From NCBI GenBank assembly GCA_018817385.1, contig JAHIUA010000084.1:17665-81664 (forward strand): DNA of 64,000 bases, read 5' to 3'. Of this stretch, positions 1-8,663 are shown one piece after another (position 1 is the first letter of the stretch; each line of letters starts with the position of its first letter). This stretch comes from Pseudomonadota bacterium (lineage in GTDB: Bacteria > Desulfobacterota > Desulfobulbia > Desulfobulbales > Desulfocapsaceae). Made by a program: the position numbers and the translations under genes. Below the pieces are notes generated by a model, which saw only the letters and a program-made list of their open reading frames with translations, searched no databases and had not been told where the DNA came from.

Positions 1-595
1 CCTTTGCCAGAATAAGTGCTGCAATTCGAGCCATGTACAAGACAGCGGCCCATGGACTGGTGTCTATCAGGGTGAGTGCTTCTTCAAAGTTGTTGTAAAC
101 CGTTGAGTAGGCCACCCAGCCAATCAGGCCAACTTTGACTATGGATTTGATCATATCCACAAAGCTTCGCATGGAAACAAAACGGGCCATGCCTTTTATT
201 GGATCAAGCTTTGATAAGTCTGGGGTGAGTGGTTGGGTTGTAAAGAGCCAGCCTATTTGGAAAACAGTTGTAAAAAAACCGATTATAATAACCAGAAGAA
301 AGAGTGGATAGAGGAGGATAGCAAGTTCCTTTGTTATAAAAAAGAACAGTGTTGTCACTGCCGTAGCCGTACCTTCGAATTCGGCAATAGAATTGAAAAT
401 AGAGGCGATGAGTTGGGAAAGACCGGCCCAGAACCGAGGCATGTAAAAGATCCATAACAGAAGGACCATGGTGAAAATAGCAGCGGTCTGTACCTCTTTA
501 CTCTGTGCTACTTGACCTTTTTTACGAAAATCATCCCTCCGTTTCGACGAGGGGGATTCAGTTTTTTCGCCGCCGGATGTTGATTCTTCTGCCAT
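1..595 (-). CDS. flhB: FlhB, flagellar export gate/switch protein (3' part cut by window edge)
   Basis: Inner-membrane component of the flagellar type III export apparatus that switches substrate specificity from rod/hook to filament. The ATG at 595 opens a frame that stays open to the window edge (198 residues seen). The N terminus MAEESTSGGEKTESPSSKR, followed by RDDFRKKGQVAQSKEV, is the family signature (charged head before the first membrane helix), and several hydrophobic segments follow. The autocleaving NPTH region lies outside the window. It is the last gene of the fli operon but is 292 bp from fliR and has its own sigma-54-type promoter at 777-793. Confidence 0.95.
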   Translation of the reverse strand, partial: MAEESTSGGEKTESPSSKRRDDFRKKGQVAQSKEVQTAAIFTMVLLLWIFYMPRFWAGLSQLIASIFNSIAEFEGTATAVTTLFFFITKELAILLYPLFLLVIIIGFFTTVFQIGWLFTTQPLTPDLSKLDPIKGMARFVSMRSFVDMIKSIVKVGLIGWVAYSTVYNNFEEALTLIDTSPWAAVLYMARIAALILAK

Positions 596-776
596 GAGAG
601 GAAATGATCAAGTTAGAGAGTGAATGAAGAAAAAAAATCGATGATTTTTTAGTATGTTGTGCTGGAAAAATCAGAAAAAAACAAGTTTACCTGAGTCGAT
701 GAAATCGAATCGAGGCTTGACACTCTGCCAGTAATTAGCAAAGAAATATATCCAATTGCGTTAATAGTTTTTTACA

Positions 777-793
777 GTGCAAATAGTTTGCCA
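777..793 (-). promoter_or_regulatory. Sigma-54 promoter upstream of flhB
   Basis: On the minus strand the sequence TGGCAAACTATTTGCAC matches the -24/-12 consensus TGGCACG-N4-TTGCA, with GG and GC exactly ten bases apart. It lies about 180 bp upstream of the flhB start, in an otherwise gene-free stretch (596-887). It is read by eye; no transcript data. Confidence 0.7.
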
Positions 794-887
794 TGAGGGG
801 AAGTTGTCAGTTAAGGAGGATTGATATCCTCTGGAAAGTCGAAAATCAGGTGCTTCCATGATATGAGGTTCTGTAATCGATCTTCAA

Positions 888-1667
888 TTATTGCAAAAAC
901 TGAAGGAGGGTGACGAATCGTTCCCCAAGGTTGTCAAATTCTCGTCTTAAAAGAATGGTAACCAGGGGGAGTGTCAAACCAATGACGGCAAAAGCAGTTC
1001 CGATATTAATTGGGAAGGAGAGGAGAAAGACGTTTAATTGAGGAAAGACCCTGGCCAGGATTCCAAGAATCAGACCGGAAAGGAGAAGAATGGCGAGTAA
1101 GGGAGCGCTGAATTGGATTCCCAGTGAAAATATCTTGGAAGAAAGGCTTATCAGATAGGGAATGCCTTCACCTGAGATGTTAAGTTGTCCAGGGGGGAGG
1201 ATTTCGTATGACTTTGCGGCGATATGGAGAAAGATGTGATGCCCGTCCACGGCAAGAAAAATAAGGATAGCAAAGATGTTTTGAAATTGAGAAATGAGTT
1301 CAATCTGGCGCTCACTTGAAGGATCAAAGACATTGGCTGCGGCAAAGCCCATTTGGTATCCGATTATGGTTCCGCCATATTCGACTGCAGTAAAAACCAT
1401 CCTGGCGATTAATCCAATCATGCTTCCCAGTAGAACCTCATTGATCATAAGGAGTAGAAAACTTAAAGGAGGCATGGCAAGAGACGCTATCGCAGGAGAC
1501 ATGATAGGATAGAGTACCAAGGAGAACATGAAGGCAAGTCCTGCTTTGATCCGAGCCGGAGTCTGGTTACTGATAATGACAGGGATTGCCCCGATAAATC
1601 CTGCAACCCTGGCGAGGCAGATGAGGAAGGTTTGAAATTGCTCTATGGGAAGAAGCTGGAGATCCAC
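888..1667 (-). CDS. fliR: FliR, flagellar export gate protein
   Basis: Integral membrane subunit of the FliPQR export gate. The 259-residue product is strongly hydrophobic with about six membrane segments and begins MDLQLLPIEQFQTFLICLAR, typical of FliR in position and length. The start codon is GTG at 1667, five bases after the fliQ stop; no in-frame ATG exists nearby. It sits between fliQ and flhB as in most flagellar clusters. Confidence 0.93.
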   Translation of the reverse strand: MDLQLLPIEQFQTFLICLARVAGFIGAIPVIISNQTPARIKAGLAFMFSLVLYPIMSPAIASLAMPPLSFLLLMINEVLLGSMIGLIARMVFTAVEYGGTIIGYQMGFAAANVFDPSSERQIELISQFQNIFAILIFLAVDGHHIFLHIAAKSYEILPPGQLNISGEGIPYLISLSSKIFSLGIQFSAPLLAILLLSGLILGILARVFPQLNVFLLSFPINIGTAFAVIGLTLPLVTILLRREFDNLGERFVTLLQFLQ

Positions 1668-1673
1668 AATGGC

Positions 1674-1937
1674 CTAGAAACCGGCAATGGAGGTAAAAAT
1701 AGATCTGGTAAAGGAGGTCATAGTCTGGATCAACCAGGGAGTCATAAGGAGGAGGGTGATAAAGACGGCAACGATCTTGGGGATAAAGGTAAGGGTCTGT
1801 TCGTTAATCTGAGTTGCGGCTTGAAAAATGGAAACAATGAGTCCGACAATCATTCCAGCCAAAAGCATGGGGGCCGCCATCATAAGGCTGGTTTGTACTG
1901 CCTTTCTGCAGATATCGACGACAAATTCTATGGTCAT
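1674..1937 (-). CDS. fliQ: FliQ, flagellar export gate protein
   Basis: Small (87 residues) two-helix membrane subunit of the flagellar export gate. It starts MTIEFVVDICRKAVQTSLMM and has the usual two hydrophobic hairpins (about residues 18-40 and 50-72) separated by QAATQINEQTLTFIPK, the recognised FliQ signature. It is flanked by fliP and fliR in the canonical order. Confidence 0.95.
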   Translation of the reverse strand: MTIEFVVDICRKAVQTSLMMAAPMLLAGMIVGLIVSIFQAATQINEQTLTFIPKIVAVFITLLLMTPWLIQTMTSFTRSIFTSIAGF

Positions 1938-1983
1938 GGCATCTTCTCGCGTTAGTTGGAAAATGTGGTGTGGTATAGGTTAG

Positions 1984-2760
1984 TTACTGAAAACTTTGGA
2001 TAAGTGAACCTACTATTAAAGCCCATCCGTCTACTAGAACAAAGAGAAGAAGTTTGAAAGGCATGGAGATGATCACTGGAGGTAACATCATCATACCCAT
2101 GGACATGAGGATGGAAGCAACAACCATGTCAATGACCAAAAAAGGAACATAGATCATAAATCCCATTTGAAAGGCGCGTTTGAGTTCAGAGAGCATGAAG
2201 GCTGGAATAAGCGTCATGGTGGGAATGTCATCTTTGTCATAGGGTTCGTTGTTCATGGTGATGTTGGAAAGGAGGCTCAGTTCATTTTCATTTACCTGTG
2301 AAAACATGAAGTCACGCATGGGGGCCAGGGTTTGGTTGAGTGCCTCCTCCTGAGTGATCTGTTCACTGAGGTAAGGTTGTAGTGCTTTATCATTAATGGC
2401 ATTTAAGGTTGGAGACATGATGAAAAAAGAAAGAAACATCGCAAGTCCGATAATAACCTGAGTTGGTGGCATATTCTGGGTTCCCATAGCCTGGCGGACA
2501 AAACCAAGGACAATAACGATACGGGTGAAACAGGTTGTCATCAGGACAATGGCTGGGGCCACGGAGAGAATGGTTAAAAGAAACAGGACCTGGAGTCCGG
2601 TTGAAACCTGTTGCGGTGTATTTGCATCTTCTACTCCGAAACTGATGGTCGGTAAGCCAATAGCAGAAGTTACAGGAGGAGAAAAAAGCAGAAAGAGGGG
2701 AAGAAAAAGAAAAAATCCCCTTAAAAGAGTAAGAAGCCGGTTAGATGGAATTTTGTTCAT
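1984..2760 (-). CDS. fliP: FliP, flagellar export gate protein
   Basis: Core of the export gate with a cleavable signal peptide. The frame is open further upstream, but the family-like start is the ATG at 2760 (MNKIPSNRLLTLLRGFFLF...), giving 258 residues and overlapping fliO by 20 bp. Conserved stretches include LLTILSVAPAIVLMTTCFTR, RQAMGTQNMPPTQVIIGLA and the C-terminal ISMPFKLLLFVLVDGW. FliP needs FliO for stable assembly, consistent with the overlap. Confidence 0.95.
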   Translation of the reverse strand: MNKIPSNRLLTLLRGFFLFLPLFLLFSPPVTSAIGLPTISFGVEDANTPQQVSTGLQVLFLLTILSVAPAIVLMTTCFTRIVIVLGFVRQAMGTQNMPPTQVIIGLAMFLSFFIMSPTLNAINDKALQPYLSEQITQEEALNQTLAPMRDFMFSQVNENELSLLSNITMNNEPYDKDDIPTMTLIPAFMLSELKRAFQMGFMIYVPFLVIDMVVASILMSMGMMMLPPVIISMPFKLLLFVLVDGWALIVGSLIQSFQ

Positions 2761-3142
2761 GCTGTTCTGTAGCAGTTTCCAGGGTAGCGGAAAAGTTGTG
2801 ATTTTTTTCGGCATCAAGTGTTGCCAGAAGTGTGATTGTATCATTGCCCAGGCCAAGGAGATACTCTCGGCCAGCGACTTCAACGAGACAGAGGGACTTT
2901 TTAGCCATGAGGTGACGGGTCTCAAGAATTTTAATCTGAGACTTTCTGTTGGAGTGGGCGAGAGAGAGCCGTTTTCTGGCCAGGCCATAGATGATGAGGA
3001 GAAGACCAAGAACGACCAGTAATCCCCACAACATCCTTAGACCTGCAGAAGCCAGAGAAGTATCTGTGCCGGCAGCCATTACATGATCTGCCATCAGGAC
3101 TGAAATAACAGCACAACAGAGGGGGAGTACTTTTGGCGACAT
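2741..3142 (-). CDS. fliO: FliO, FliP-assembly membrane protein
   Basis: Accessory membrane protein needed for FliP stability. The product (133 residues) has a signal-like N terminus, then a single membrane helix (about residues 35-56: LRMLWGLLVVLGLLLIIYGL), followed by the small cytoplasmic beta-rich domain with IKILETRHLMAKKSLCLVEV. A good ribosome-binding site (GGGGAAAAG) precedes the ATG. It is placed between fliN and fliP as usual. Confidence 0.88.
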   Translation of the reverse strand: MSPKVLPLCCAVISVLMADHVMAAGTDTSLASAGLRMLWGLLVVLGLLLIIYGLARKRLSLAHSNRKSQIKILETRHLMAKKSLCLVEVAGREYLLGLGNDTITLLATLDAEKNHNFSATLETATEQHEQNSI

Positions 3143-3151
3143 CTTTTCCCC

Positions 3152-3550
3152 CTAGCCAAGTTGTTCTATGCGATCACTTGGACTGACTACCTCGGTAAGG
3201 CGTATTCCAAATTTATCACCTACCATCACCGCTTCTCCCTTGGCAATAAGTTTGGAATTGACGAAGAGGTCAAGAGGTTCTCCGGCAAGTTTGTCGAGCT
3301 CAATAACATAGCCTTCTCCCATTTTTAAAAGATCTTTGAGAAGAATTTTACTCCGTCCAACCTCCACTGAGATTTGTAGTGGAACATCATAGAGAAACTC
3401 AAGACCACGTTGCCCTTGAGACGAAAAAGGTCCTGAAGATTTTTTTTGATACTCTGAGGGATCCGGAGTATCTGTTTCATCACTATTCAAAAGTTCTTTG
3501 ATCTCATCTGGGTCTGGTTTGGCGTTTTTTTGTATATTATCTGTTTTCAT
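3152..3550 (-). CDS. fliN: FliN, flagellar switch/C-ring protein
   Basis: C-ring protein carrying the SpoA fold. The frame opens earlier, but the ATG at 3550 is preceded by CAGGAGAACAT, and the upstream part overlaps fliM, so 132 residues is preferred. The N-terminal half is acidic linker; the C-terminal half (LEFLYDVPLQISVEVGRSKI... VGDKFGIRLTEVVSPSDRIEQLG) is the conserved SpoA domain. It works with FliM and FliG in torque switching. Confidence 0.95.
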   Translation of the reverse strand: MKTDNIQKNAKPDPDEIKELLNSDETDTPDPSEYQKKSSGPFSSQGQRGLEFLYDVPLQISVEVGRSKILLKDLLKMGEGYVIELDKLAGEPLDLFVNSKLIAKGEAVMVGDKFGIRLTEVVSPSDRIEQLG

Positions 3551-4544
3551 TATGTTCTCCTGAATCATACACACCGGTCAAGTGGATAGCTTTTTTTCCG
3601 CTGATGGTCCCGGGAATTGCGAAAAATTTGAGATTGTCTTCAACGAGTATTTTTAGAGGTGCATTCGGGTCGTAATCAATGTTGATGATGTCGCCTTTCT
3701 TGAAATTCATTATCTTCTTGACGGGTAGGGTGATTGTTCCTGATTGTGCTATAACAGTTGTAGACATCTCTTGCAGTTTAGAAATCAGGAGCTCTTGCCA
3801 CCCAGATTGGCGAATAGTCTTAATGGTCAGGAGATCTCGTAGTTGTTCCCGGACCGGATCGAGTGTTGTAATGGGAAAGACAATATCGAACATGCCGGAA
3901 AGACTTCCAACTTGAATTTTGAAGTGCCCGATGAGGACTTCTGCATCCGGTTCTGCAATGGAAACAAGTCTTGAGTTGCTTTCTATTTTGACAATGGAAG
4001 ATTTAATTTTTATGACCTGGGTAAAGGCCTTGTCAATGTCTAAACAGGCCTTGGCAATGATTGATTTGAGGACATTGAGTTCAATGGTGGTTGGCTTGCG
4101 CTCCAGATGTATGGGGGCGAGTTCCGTTGAGGCACCGAGCATAATTTCAATAAGAGAAAAACAGAGTTCTGAATCAAGAGCTACGAGGGCACCATTTTTA
4201 AGGGGCTCGAGATTCAAGACACTTATCGCTCCGGAATTTTTCTGGGACATCAGATATTCTTGGAACTCAATGGTAGTGATTTCTGTCCTGGTGATGGTGA
4301 ATGTTCTCTGGAGGTGGTTGGTCAGGGTGATGGCAAAATTTTGGGCAAAGGCATCCAGGATAATATCGAGATTAGGGATGCGATGCTGTTCCTCTGACGA
4401 TCTTGCCATCTGAAAGAGATTCAGGGCGGTGACATTTACGTTGGAAAACCTTTTATCGTCACCTTGAAGGTCCGTAGATACCTGGCCGCTTTTTATGGCA
4501 GCCAATAATTCAGCAATCTCTTCCTTTTTCAGAATTGGTTCCAC
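3537..4544 (-). CDS. fliM: FliM, flagellar motor switch protein
   Basis: Switch protein that receives CheY-P. The GTG start at 4544 follows ACAGGAAAAATCA. The N-terminal peptide ILKKEEIAELLAAIKSGQ corresponds to the CheY-binding segment; the middle domain contains LDIILDAFAQNFAITLTNHL, and the C-terminal SpoA domain (QSGTITLPVKKIMNFKKGDI) is present. Length (335) is normal. It lies between fliL and fliN and overlaps the latter slightly. Confidence 0.95.
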   Translation of the reverse strand: MEPILKKEEIAELLAAIKSGQVSTDLQGDDKRFSNVNVTALNLFQMARSSEEQHRIPNLDIILDAFAQNFAITLTNHLQRTFTITRTEITTIEFQEYLMSQKNSGAISVLNLEPLKNGALVALDSELCFSLIEIMLGASTELAPIHLERKPTTIELNVLKSIIAKACLDIDKAFTQVIKIKSSIVKIESNSRLVSIAEPDAEVLIGHFKIQVGSLSGMFDIVFPITTLDPVREQLRDLLTIKTIRQSGWQELLISKLQEMSTTVIAQSGTITLPVKKIMNFKKGDIINIDYDPNAPLKILVEDNLKFFAIPGTISGKKAIHLTGVYDSGEHNENR

Positions 4545-4598
4545 TGATTTTTCCTGTTTTTGTCAGCTAATTGAAATGGCTCTGTGGTTCCGATACGT

Positions 4599-5114
4599 TT
4601 ATTGGACAACAAAATCTGTAAAATAAATGGCTTTTATCTTCCCATTTTGCAGAAACGAGTTGATTTTGCTGACCAGTTCTGCCTTGAGTTGTTTCTTGCC
4701 TTGGAGATCATGGAGTTCTTCATAGGTCTTATTGCCAACCAGGAGAAGGATCGCATCCCTGATCTGGGGCATACGTTTATTCACCTCTTCAAGTGCTTCT
4801 TCTTTGTTCAATTCAATGGTCAGTGCCGCCTTGACATAATGGCTTTCGTCTTCGCTGATGATATTGACGATGAACTCTTTGATATCGACCATTGGTCCAA
4901 TGTCACTATTCTGGCTGATTTCAGGAACAGGTACTTTTAACCCTGGATCCTTTTCCTCTTCCGGCACTGGTTGAGTCTTGAAGACGAAAAAATAGAGCAC
5001 AGCTGCGATGACAAGGAGAAGGACCAGAGCAGCCGACCCGATGATAATAAGTTTTTTCTTTTTATTCTCGGTTTGTTCAGGGGCATCTTCTTTATTTTTC
5101 TTTTTTTCGGCCAT
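4599..5114 (-). CDS. fliL: FliL, flagellar basal-body-associated protein
   Basis: Single-span inner-membrane protein associated with stators. It has 171 residues: a lysine/glutamate-rich cytoplasmic head, one helix (about residues 24-48, LIIIGSAALVLLLVIAAVLYFF) and a periplasmic domain with ESHYVKAALTIELNKEEALEE and a C terminus ending IKAIYFTDFVVQ. It starts the switch/export gene run, 243 bp after motB. Nothing else is recognised in the motB-fliL spacer. Confidence 0.92.
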   Translation of the reverse strand: MAEKKKNKEDAPEQTENKKKKLIIIGSAALVLLLVIAAVLYFFVFKTQPVPEEEKDPGLKVPVPEISQNSDIGPMVDIKEFIVNIISEDESHYVKAALTIELNKEEALEEVNKRMPQIRDAILLLVGNKTYEELHDLQGKKQLKAELVSKINSFLQNGKIKAIYFTDFVVQ

Positions 5115-5357
5115 GGTTATATCTCTTGTTGTTTTTTAAGACAAATAATTTAAAAAGAATACTACTCCTATGGATAGTATCTATCACCAACTCACTGCAT
5201 TTTCGTATAAAACCTGATATGTTCTTTTGCTCTACTCTTCAGAGTCAAGTGAAACTTTTTGTACAGAGAAGAACTGGTGTGCTTACTCGTGTTGCTGTAA
5301 ATTGTTTTCAATCGACAGGGTATGTTTTTCAGGATGAGGACCTTTTCTGACAGCTTA

Positions 5358-6149
5358 TCAGAGAGGAATTTCACCAGGCTTGGCTCCCGTAGGGCCGATA
5401 CCGATGAGAGTATTGGCTCGGAGAACGAAGTCAACTCTTCTGTTTTTCGTCATGTTTTCTTCACTGGTGTTGGGAGCAACAGGCCTTTCTGAACCATAGC
5501 CAATGGCAGCCATGCGATCCAATGGAAGAAGATCACTTTTTTTGAAAAAGCGCATAACCGAAACGGCTCGTTCAACGGAGAGGTTCCAGTTGTCAATTTT
5601 GCGTGTGGAAACCGGACTGGAGTCCGTGTGTCCCTCAATTCGTAAACGCATGGGTAATGGCCTGATAATATCAGCAATTTTTCGTAATAGAGGGTAGGCC
5701 GTGGGAGATACTGTGGATTGTCCTTTATTAAAAAGAATTGAATTATTGATTCGAAGGATGATGGTGTCATTATCTTTTTTTATCAGTTCAATGTCCTCAG
5801 GGACTTTTGATTCTTTAATCTGTGATTCGATTCGTTTATAGATCTTTGTTGCCATCTCGTTCTGGATTGGAGCAAATTTGGATATGGGCACACTGGGAAG
5901 AATCGGTAGAGAAAAGTCAATCCGGGCAGGTTTGGAATGGACACCAAAGGCATCTCGGATGGAACTTGAGGCAGCAGTAAATTTCACCTCATCCATACTG
6001 GCCATGGATAAGAGAAGAACAAAAAAGGTGAGAAGCAGGGTCACCAGGTCGGAATAGGTTACCATCCATGCCGGTGCACCTCCGCTGCAGTCACATTTCG
6101 GGCATTGTTTCTCTTCCTGAGGGGCCTTATCTTGATTGTTGTTTGACAT
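5358..6149 (-). CDS. motB: MotB, flagellar stator protein (OmpA-like)
   Basis: Stator subunit that anchors the motor to peptidoglycan. The N-terminal helix WMVTYSDLVTLLLTFFVLLL carries the proton/sodium-binding Asp of the family; the C-terminal OmpA-like domain includes LRIEGHTDSSPV and NWNLSVERAVSVMRFF. The N terminus has a CPKCDCSGG cysteine cluster, seen in a subset of MotB proteins. It is 12 bp downstream of motA. Confidence 0.95.
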   Translation of the reverse strand: MSNNNQDKAPQEEKQCPKCDCSGGAPAWMVTYSDLVTLLLTFFVLLLSMASMDEVKFTAASSSIRDAFGVHSKPARIDFSLPILPSVPISKFAPIQNEMATKIYKRIESQIKESKVPEDIELIKKDNDTIILRINNSILFNKGQSTVSPTAYPLLRKIADIIRPLPMRLRIEGHTDSSPVSTRKIDNWNLSVERAVSVMRFFKKSDLLPLDRMAAIGYGSERPVAPNTSEENMTKNRRVDFVLRANTLIGIGPTGAKPGEIPL

Positions 6150-6161
6150 AATGCGAGAAAT

Positions 6162-6929
6162 CTATTTGTTAAAGGTTGATTCTCGAAGTTTCGGTGCAAT
6201 AAAGGCATGGAGCTTTTGTTCCATGATCCGTGGATTTTCTCCTGAAAGAATAGACTGCATGCCCTCAATGATTAAGGTCTTGGTGAGGACCTCAGATGCT
6301 GATCTGTTTTTTAACTTGCCCGCCATGGGTGAAAAGAGGACATTGGCGAGAACTGCTCCATAGAAAGTGGTCAGAAGGGCTACAGCCATCGCAGGACCAA
6401 TGGCGTCTGGATCGCTCATGTTCATCAGCATTTGGACCAGACCGATCAAGGTGCCGACCATACCCATAGCCGGTGCATATGCGGCGAGAGAAACAAATAT
6501 CTCCGCACCCTTGTCGTGTCGTTCTTTGATATATTCCACTTCCGTATTGAGCATGGAGCGAAGGGTGTCTGGTTCCTGGCCGTCAACTGCCATCTGCATA
6601 GCCTTAAGAAGGAAATTGTCTTCCACAGCTTCCATCATTCCCTGCAGTGAAAGGATCCCCTCTTTTCTTGCTTTGTTCGCAAATCCCATGAGTTGTACTA
6701 TCAGAGAATTTGGAGATTCGTCTACACTGAGAATAGTTTTTTTGGCAACAGCCATGGCCCCGGCAATATCTTTAAAAGGATAATGGACCAGGGCTACCCC
6801 GGCTGTACCGCCAAAGACGATAAGGATGGAGGGGGTGTTGATAAAAATGGAGAGGGGGCCACCCTGTATAATAGCCATAAGCATCAGGCCAAAGGCAATG
6901 GCGACTCCTAAAATTGTTGCGAGATCCAA
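6162..6929 (-). CDS. motA: MotA, flagellar stator protein
   Basis: Four-helix stator channel subunit. The start is a TTG at 6929, supported by a strong Shine-Dalgarno (GGAGGATTTTCTT) and by the family-like N terminus MDLATILGVAIAFGLMLMAI. Conserved features include the periplasmic proline-rich segment AAYAPAMGMVGTLIGLVQML and LLTTFYGAVLANVLFSPMAGKL. Length (255) is typical. A sigma-54 promoter lies about 75 bp upstream. Confidence 0.95.
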   Translation of the reverse strand: MDLATILGVAIAFGLMLMAIIQGGPLSIFINTPSILIVFGGTAGVALVHYPFKDIAGAMAVAKKTILSVDESPNSLIVQLMGFANKARKEGILSLQGMMEAVEDNFLLKAMQMAVDGQEPDTLRSMLNTEVEYIKERHDKGAEIFVSLAAYAPAMGMVGTLIGLVQMLMNMSDPDAIGPAMAVALLTTFYGAVLANVLFSPMAGKLKNRSASEVLTKTLIIEGMQSILSGENPRIMEQKLHAFIAPKLRESTFNK

Positions 6930-7003
6930 AAGAAAATCCTCCGCTTCACAAAATGATGTATGTTAAGTTTTTTTCATCATATAATCTAGCGTCCTTAAAA
7001 ACA

Positions 7004-7020
7004 ATGCAAAATGTATTCCC
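7004..7020 (-). promoter_or_regulatory. Sigma-54 promoter for motAB operon
   Basis: The minus strand reads GGGAATACATTTTGCAT: GG and GC are separated by ten bases and the -12 half (TTTTGCA) is good, while the -24 half is GGGAAT instead of TGGCAC. It lies in the 430-bp gap between flgE and motA (6930-7358), at a suitable distance from the motA TTG start. Confidence 0.55.
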
Positions 7021-7248
7021 AACTGTTTTGATTCCTTTCAAATATCTTTGTTGCTGATTTGTTGAGTTTTTGACGTTCTTGTCCAAGGGGGAAGACAATG
7101 TGGAAGAAAAAAGGTAACAACGTGTGTCATAAAAATGACAGACGTTGACTGAGAGGAAAAGGGAGACAGAAGAGTTGAATTAAGAAGCTAAGACAAGAAA
7201 ATATAAAAAAAGCGATTTTATCAAATTGATTTTGAGGAGAAGAGCGAT

Positions 7249-7289
7249 CCAATCTCATGGTCTTGCTTGAATGAAGACCATGAGATTGG
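7249..7289. terminator. 16-bp perfect hairpin downstream of flgE
   Basis: CCAATCTCATGGTCTT (7249-7264) is repeated inverted at 7274-7289 with a 9-base loop. It lies 70 bp after the flgE stop. The U-tract expected of a simple intrinsic terminator is absent directly after the stem on the minus strand (an A/T-rich run comes only about 40 bp later), so it may instead stabilise the mRNA end. Confidence 0.55.
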
Positions 7290-7358
7290 AGGGGAGGGAG
7301 AATGGGGGACCTATTGTTTGTAGGCGTTCGGCAAGAAAAGAATCAGTTGTAACTCGTC

Positions 7359-8615
7359 CTAACGTTTCAAATTAATCAGTTCACCCAGAAGTTCATCAAC
7401 CGTGGTGATAATTTTGGAGTTGGCCTGAAATCCCCTTTGGGTGGTAATCATTTTAACGAATTCCTGTCCCATATCGACATTGGATTGTTCAAGGGAATTG
7501 GTAAAAATTTTCCCTAGTTCTGGACCTGGGATACCGCTACGGGGGACACCAGAGGTGCCTGTGCTAATAAACATGTTTGAACCGACCATTTCCAGTCCGC
7601 CCGGGTTGTTGAATTTTGCGAGAACCAGATTGGAAACTTTGACCTGTTCGCCATTGGAGTAGGAGGCAATAACGATTCCCTCAGCATTTATGCCGACATT
7701 GGTCAGGTTGCCTGCCGCAAATCCGTTCTGGTCCTGAGAGATAACCGTGGAGGCACTGTTGAACTGAGTTGTATCAAAGGTGACATCTATTGCCGTGGGG
7801 GTGGAACCATTGAGCCAATCGATAACTGGAATCTGTCCGGTACCGTTGCCGACAATGGCATCATCAAGGGTGCCATCTTCATTAAAGACAATTTGGGTGG
7901 CACCAGCACCTCCCAGCGCTCCCCCATCACTATCTTCGGCACTCCAGTTCCAGTTCCAGGTGTTGTCAACGGCATCTTTCACGAAGTAGATCGTTACGAG
8001 ATGCGAGCTGCCGAGGGTGTCAAATACCGCAGTTGATGCTGAATAATTATAGGTTGCTGGAATTGTTGGGTCAAATGCTGCTACAGGAGGTACTTCGCTG
8101 GCATCCAGATTGGTGTTATAGGTTATCATATCTGTGACCTTGGCCGGTACCAGGCCTACATTTTCTACCTGGATATCGGTTGGGTCACCCGGAAGGATAG
8201 CGCCATTCTCGTCAAAGGCTTTTCCTAGAACATGGTACCCTTCAGGATTGATCAGGAATCCATCTGCGTCAAAGCGGAAGGCACCAGCTCTCGAGTAAAA
8301 CGTTGTGTCATTACCCTCTTCTTTGAGCATGAAGAACCCTTCGCCCTCAATCGCGACATCGGTGTTTGAGGATGTGTTTTCAAAGGTGCCCTGGCTGAAA
8401 ATGTTGTCAACTTTGGAGACATTTACACCACGTCCGACCTGGGAATTTCCTCCTGAACCGGAAATGTTGCTGGAAAGGAGATCAGAAAAAACGGTTCTTG
8501 CCCCTTTAAAGCCGAGTGTGTTGGTGTTGGCAAGATTGTTGCCAATTACGCTCATTGCCTGTGAATTCGTGTTGAGTCCACTTACTCCGCTGTATAGTGC
8601 ACTGGTGATACCCAT
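7359..8615 (-). CDS. flgE: FlgE, flagellar hook protein
   Basis: Structural subunit of the hook. The N terminus ITSALYSGVSGLNTNSQAMS continuing to VIGNNLANTNTLGFKGAR is the rod/hook family signature, and the C terminus (SNVDMGQEFVKMITTQRGFQ, ending ELLGELINLKR) forms the matching coiled coil. The 418 residues include the D1 domain. The ATG at 8615 is preceded by GGGAGGATTTACTT. It follows flgD in a hook operon (motE-fliK-flgD-flgE). Confidence 0.96.
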   Translation of the reverse strand: MGITSALYSGVSGLNTNSQAMSVIGNNLANTNTLGFKGARTVFSDLLSSNISGSGGNSQVGRGVNVSKVDNIFSQGTFENTSSNTDVAIEGEGFFMLKEEGNDTTFYSRAGAFRFDADGFLINPEGYHVLGKAFDENGAILPGDPTDIQVENVGLVPAKVTDMITYNTNLDASEVPPVAAFDPTIPATYNYSASTAVFDTLGSSHLVTIYFVKDAVDNTWNWNWSAEDSDGGALGGAGATQIVFNEDGTLDDAIVGNGTGQIPVIDWLNGSTPTAIDVTFDTTQFNSASTVISQDQNGFAAGNLTNVGINAEGIVIASYSNGEQVKVSNLVLAKFNNPGGLEMVGSNMFISTGTSGVPRSGIPGPELGKIFTNSLEQSNVDMGQEFVKMITTQRGFQANSKIITTVDELLGELINLKR

Positions 8616-8663
8616 AAGTAAATCCTCCCGTTTGGTCTGGATGGTGAAATCAGTTTGATGGTT

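Noticed and set aside
233..457. Plus-strand frame over flhB
   Set aside because: Antisense to the FlhB frame, no ribosome-binding site, no motif.
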